A DNA stretch of 23,823 bases, taken from IMG/VR virus record IMGVR_UViG_3300046463_000442, positions 1 through 23,823 of that record, one strand, 5' to 3'. Below are positions 22,127 to 23,823 of the stretch, piece after piece; the stretch's first letter is position 1; every line of letters starts with the position of its first letter. Under the pieces are notes generated by a model. That model was not told the origin of the DNA and searched no databases. It worked only from the letters and a program-made list of their open reading frames with translations. This stretch comes from a virus. Made by a program: the position numbers and the translations under genes.

Positions 22127-22873
22127 TTAATCGACAATCTTGATGTTTGCCTTGACCGCCGCTCGTTGATCGAGGGGGCTCAAGGCTTCGTATTGGGTTC
22201 GTTTCATGGTCTTGGCGCCGTGGGTCGCGTTGCTCTGTTGCGAGCCGCCGCCATTGGCGTTGGCCGGGAACCAGTGCGGAGCCTTTTCTTTCATGTCGCT
22301 GAACCACTCCTTGAGCGTCAGCGGCTTGCCGTCCTTGCCGAATGCGTCCTCTACGGCGACAGGGTTGCCCTCGTCGTCGAGCTTGAAGGTCGCGGTAGCA
22401 CGGAGCAGAGCGTCATCGATTGCGTACTGGTGGAGGCCAGCAGCGGTAGCTTCTGCGCGGATGCCGTTTTCAAGGACGCGGCGACTGAACTTGTCAGCCC
22501 GGGTCTCGGCAGCTTCGCGCGCGGCACGTTCTTTGGCGGTTTCTTGCTCGAAGCCTGCCTTCATGCGCGTGGTGCGCTTGTCGAGCACTTCGTCAATCTT
22601 CCCGGCAGCGATCAGGCCAGCTTCTTCGTCATTGGCAAACTTCGACAGGATGTTTCGAACTGCATCAGGGTCGATGCCTTCGAAGCGAGCGGCTTCCAGC
22701 TTGGCTGCCTTGAGCGAGCCAATCAGTTCACCGTTCTTTGTCTTGAGACCGCTTACAGCTGCTTCAACAGCTGCTGCAACCTTGGCGTCGAAGTCTTGGG
22801 TGTCGTTGCCGCCACCGTTGCCGCCTTCGCCTTCTTCAGCCATCAACGGATACCACTTGCCGAAAATAAACAT
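22127..22873 (-). CDS. Scaffolding protein
   Basis: 248 residues, highly charged and helical. The N-terminus has a Gly/Glu-rich segment (AEEGEGGNGGGND), followed by coiled coil with KNGELIGSLKAAKLEAARFE and long runs of A, E, K and R (about 50-150), and a C-terminal basic end KTMKRTQYEALSPLDQRAAVK that would bind the coat. ATG 22873 is preferred: AAGGGG lies seven bases upstream, whereas ATG 22843 has none. The protein directs capsid assembly and leaves before DNA packaging. It lies 13 bases before the coat gene, the standard order. Confidence 0.88.
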   Translation of the reverse strand: MFIFGKWYPLMAEEGEGGNGGGNDTQDFDAKVAAAVEAAVSGLKTKNGELIGSLKAAKLEAARFEGIDPDAVRNILSKFANDEEAGLIAAGKIDEVLDKRTTRMKAGFEQETAKERAAREAAETRADKFSRRVLENGIRAEATAAGLHQYAIDDALLRATATFKLDDEGNPVAVEDAFGKDGKPLTLKEWFSDMKEKAPHWFPANANGGGSQQSNATHGAKTMKRTQYEALSPLDQRAAVKANIKIVD

Positions 22874-22910
22874 CTGCTAACCCCTTGGGTCTGTTGGCCG
22901 CCTGGCGGCA

Positions 22911-22938
22911 AATAAAAAGCCCCGTCATTGACGAGGCT
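22911..22938 (-). terminator. Intrinsic terminator-like hairpin before scaffold
   Basis: Minus strand AGCCTCGT-CAATG-ACGGGGCT (22918-22925 with 22931-22938) and UUUUUAUUU following. It lies 37 bases upstream of the scaffold start, in the middle of the late operon. Confidence 0.65.
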
Positions 22939-22958
22939 TGTGTGAATCGTTTTCGCTT

Positions 22959-23204
22959 TTAGCCCGCAGGATCGCCGCGACCATGATTGTCGAGCAGTTC
23001 CTTGAAAGAATCCGGCTGGCCGTCAAGTGTTGCGCTGACTCCGCTGCTGCGGTCTAGAGCCACTAGAGCCTTGGCTACCAACGTGGCGCCACCTTCGGAG
23101 ACAAACTCCCCTACTTGGATGCTTCCCGCAGAGTCATCGCTCTTCTCGTAGCGAGTGACGATGAACCGGGTAACTGGACGGACCTTGTATTCGACATATG
23201 ACAT
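22959..23204 (-). CDS. Small conserved-looking phage protein, unknown
   Basis: 81 residues. The first part is a likely beta sheet (MSYVEYKVRPVTRFIVTRYE, SIQVGEFVSEGGATLVAKAL), followed by a short helix with SFKELLDNHGRG. There is no signal or membrane helix. GGAGAG stands seven bases upstream of the start. It lies between the minor head/zinc-ribbon genes and the scaffold, a place where siphophages often carry small genes of unknown use, and is flanked by terminator-like hairpins on both sides. Confidence 0.7.
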   Translation of the reverse strand: MSYVEYKVRPVTRFIVTRYEKSDDSAGSIQVGEFVSEGGATLVAKALVALDRSSGVSATLDGQPDSFKELLDNHGRGDPAG

Positions 23205-23242
23205 AGGGACTCTCCGGCCTGCGCACAGGCTGATTTGCGGGC

Positions 23243-23270
23243 ATAAAAAGCCCCGGCGGATGCCAGGGCT
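23243..23270 (-). terminator. Intrinsic terminator-like hairpin in the late operon
   Basis: Minus strand AGCCCTGGC-ATCC-GCCGGGGCT, a 9-bp stem with one G-U pair (23249-23257 with 23262-23270), then UUUUUAU. It lies upstream of the 81-residue gene. Confidence 0.65.
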
Positions 23271-23329
23271 CTTGTGTTCTCGTCGCGTACGTGATCGCTA
23301 TGTCATGTCGCGGAAATTGTGGTTTTGCA

Positions 23330-23578
23330 TCACATAACGACGCGCTCACCTTTGAGCAGGCATCCAACGCAAAGCAGCGCTTTCGTCCCGCCGGTTGGCT
23401 TGCCGTCCTTCATCATGACGCCAATCTTGGTCTCGATCACTTCCCTGCCCCCGCAGCGATGGCACTGAACCATCGTCGCAGGCTTCGGCATCGCACGTAC
23501 ACGCTTGCGCACCTGCTCGGCCGGAGAGTCTGGCGCCTTTGTGCCCTGTATGAGGTGAAGCTTCGGTTTGTCGGTCAT
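23330..23578 (-). CDS. Small zinc-ribbon protein
   Basis: 82 residues. A basic N-terminal half (PAEQVRKRVRAMPKPATM) leads to a zinc-ribbon with two CxxC pairs, Cys39-x2-Cys42 (CHRCGG) and Cys70-x2-Cys73 (CVGC), 27 residues apart. This probably binds a metal ion and perhaps nucleic acid. Its start overlaps the end of the minor head gene by ATGA, so it is translated with the head genes. Family unknown to me; related zinc-ribbon proteins occur in phage late operons without assigned role. Confidence 0.72.
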   Translation of the reverse strand: MTDKPKLHLIQGTKAPDSPAEQVRKRVRAMPKPATMVQCHRCGGREVIETKIGVMMKDGKPTGGTKALLCVGCLLKGERVVM

Positions 23579-23823
23579 GCGGCCAGCCTAGCGAATATCT
23601 GCGCATCCCGCTCGCGCAACTGATCCAGCGTGAGGAATATGCCATTGGTCGAGTAAAACTCCTCAAGCTTGGCGCCGTCCCGGAGCATCTTGGCTCTTAC
23701 AGGCCCAAGCACTTGCTCCTGTCTGGCCGGTGACTGCCGGCTAAGCCAATCAGAATAGTTCATGTCACCCGGTACCTGCCCGTCCATGCTGGCCCGCTGT
23801 GATGGTGTCATTTCATCAATCGG
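23575..23823 (-). CDS. Minor head (MuF-like) protein, C-terminal part only
   Basis: The frame is open to the right edge (PIDEMTPSQRASMDG...), so the apparent ATG at 23811 is internal and the gene continues outside. The visible 82 residues, MNYSDWLSRQSPARQEQVLG, then VRAKMLRDGAKLEEFYST and LDQLRERDAQIFARL, match the C-terminus of minor head or head-morphogenesis proteins of the MuF/SPP1 gp7 type, where the W-L-x2-Q-x7-VLG-x2-R pattern is conserved. These proteins are packaged in the capsid next to the portal. It would sit directly after the portal gene, which is outside the window. Confidence 0.75.
   Translation of the reverse strand, partial: PIDEMTPSQRASMDGQVPGDMNYSDWLSRQSPARQEQVLGPVRAKMLRDGAKLEEFYSTNGIFLTLDQLRERDAQIFARLAA

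Noticed and set aside
20893-22143. 416-codon plus-strand frame opposite the coat gene
   Set aside because: Antisense shadow; rich in H, R, G and V with no domain, while the minus strand encodes the coat protein.
1-23823. CRISPR arrays, insertion sequences and toxin-antitoxin pairs
   Set aside because: No regular spaced repeats, transposase-like frames or typical small paired genes were found on either strand.

Overview
The window is one end of an integrated temperate phage with a long non-contractile tail, in a GC-rich gammaproteobacterium that is most likely a Pseudomonas. The host assignment rests on base composition, on Pseudomonas-like phage protein families recognised by eye, and on the attachment site. 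At the left edge, positions 82 to about 129 carry the 3' part of a tRNA-Pro(GGG) gene on the minus strand, from the anticodon loop to CCA, followed by its intrinsic terminator. The 5' part of the tRNA is absent, so this is the displaced attL/attR copy and the integrase end of the prophage lies beyond the right edge.

From 130 to about 3400 is the accessory end. It holds possible integrase arm-type repeats, a structured RNA candidate with an 11-codon reading frame and a strong terminator (about 700-880), a plus-strand membrane protein of probable DUF4760 type (904-1839), two small decaying plus-strand genes (one nonsense mutation, one single-base frameshift) and an AT-richer minus-strand single-pass membrane protein (2825-3376).

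From 3416 to the right edge everything is one dense minus-strand late operon, transcribed right to left. Read in that direction: the C-terminus of a minor head (MuF-like) protein, two small genes (one zinc-ribbon), scaffold, P22-type coat protein, a 52-residue gene, three beta-rich or repeat proteins of unknown role, head-tail connector and closure genes, tail terminator, tail tube, the two tail assembly chaperones joined by a -1 slippery site GGGAAAC, tape measure, and the lambda-like tail-tip series M, L, K, a lipoprotein, I and J. Then come a collar-domain tail fibre, its assembly chaperone, a SleB-family endolysin, and Rz with Rz1 nested in another frame. Many genes overlap by ATGA or TAATG.

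Points that stand out are the programmed frameshift, the repeat protein at 18525-19502 with five exact 9-residue repeats at its C-terminus, a module inserted in the fibre collar domain, several terminator-like hairpins inside the late operon that imply antitermination, a leader cassette duplicated before two unrelated genes, and the structured leader before the DUF4760-like gene. No integrase, repressor, terminase, portal or recognisable holin is present in the window.
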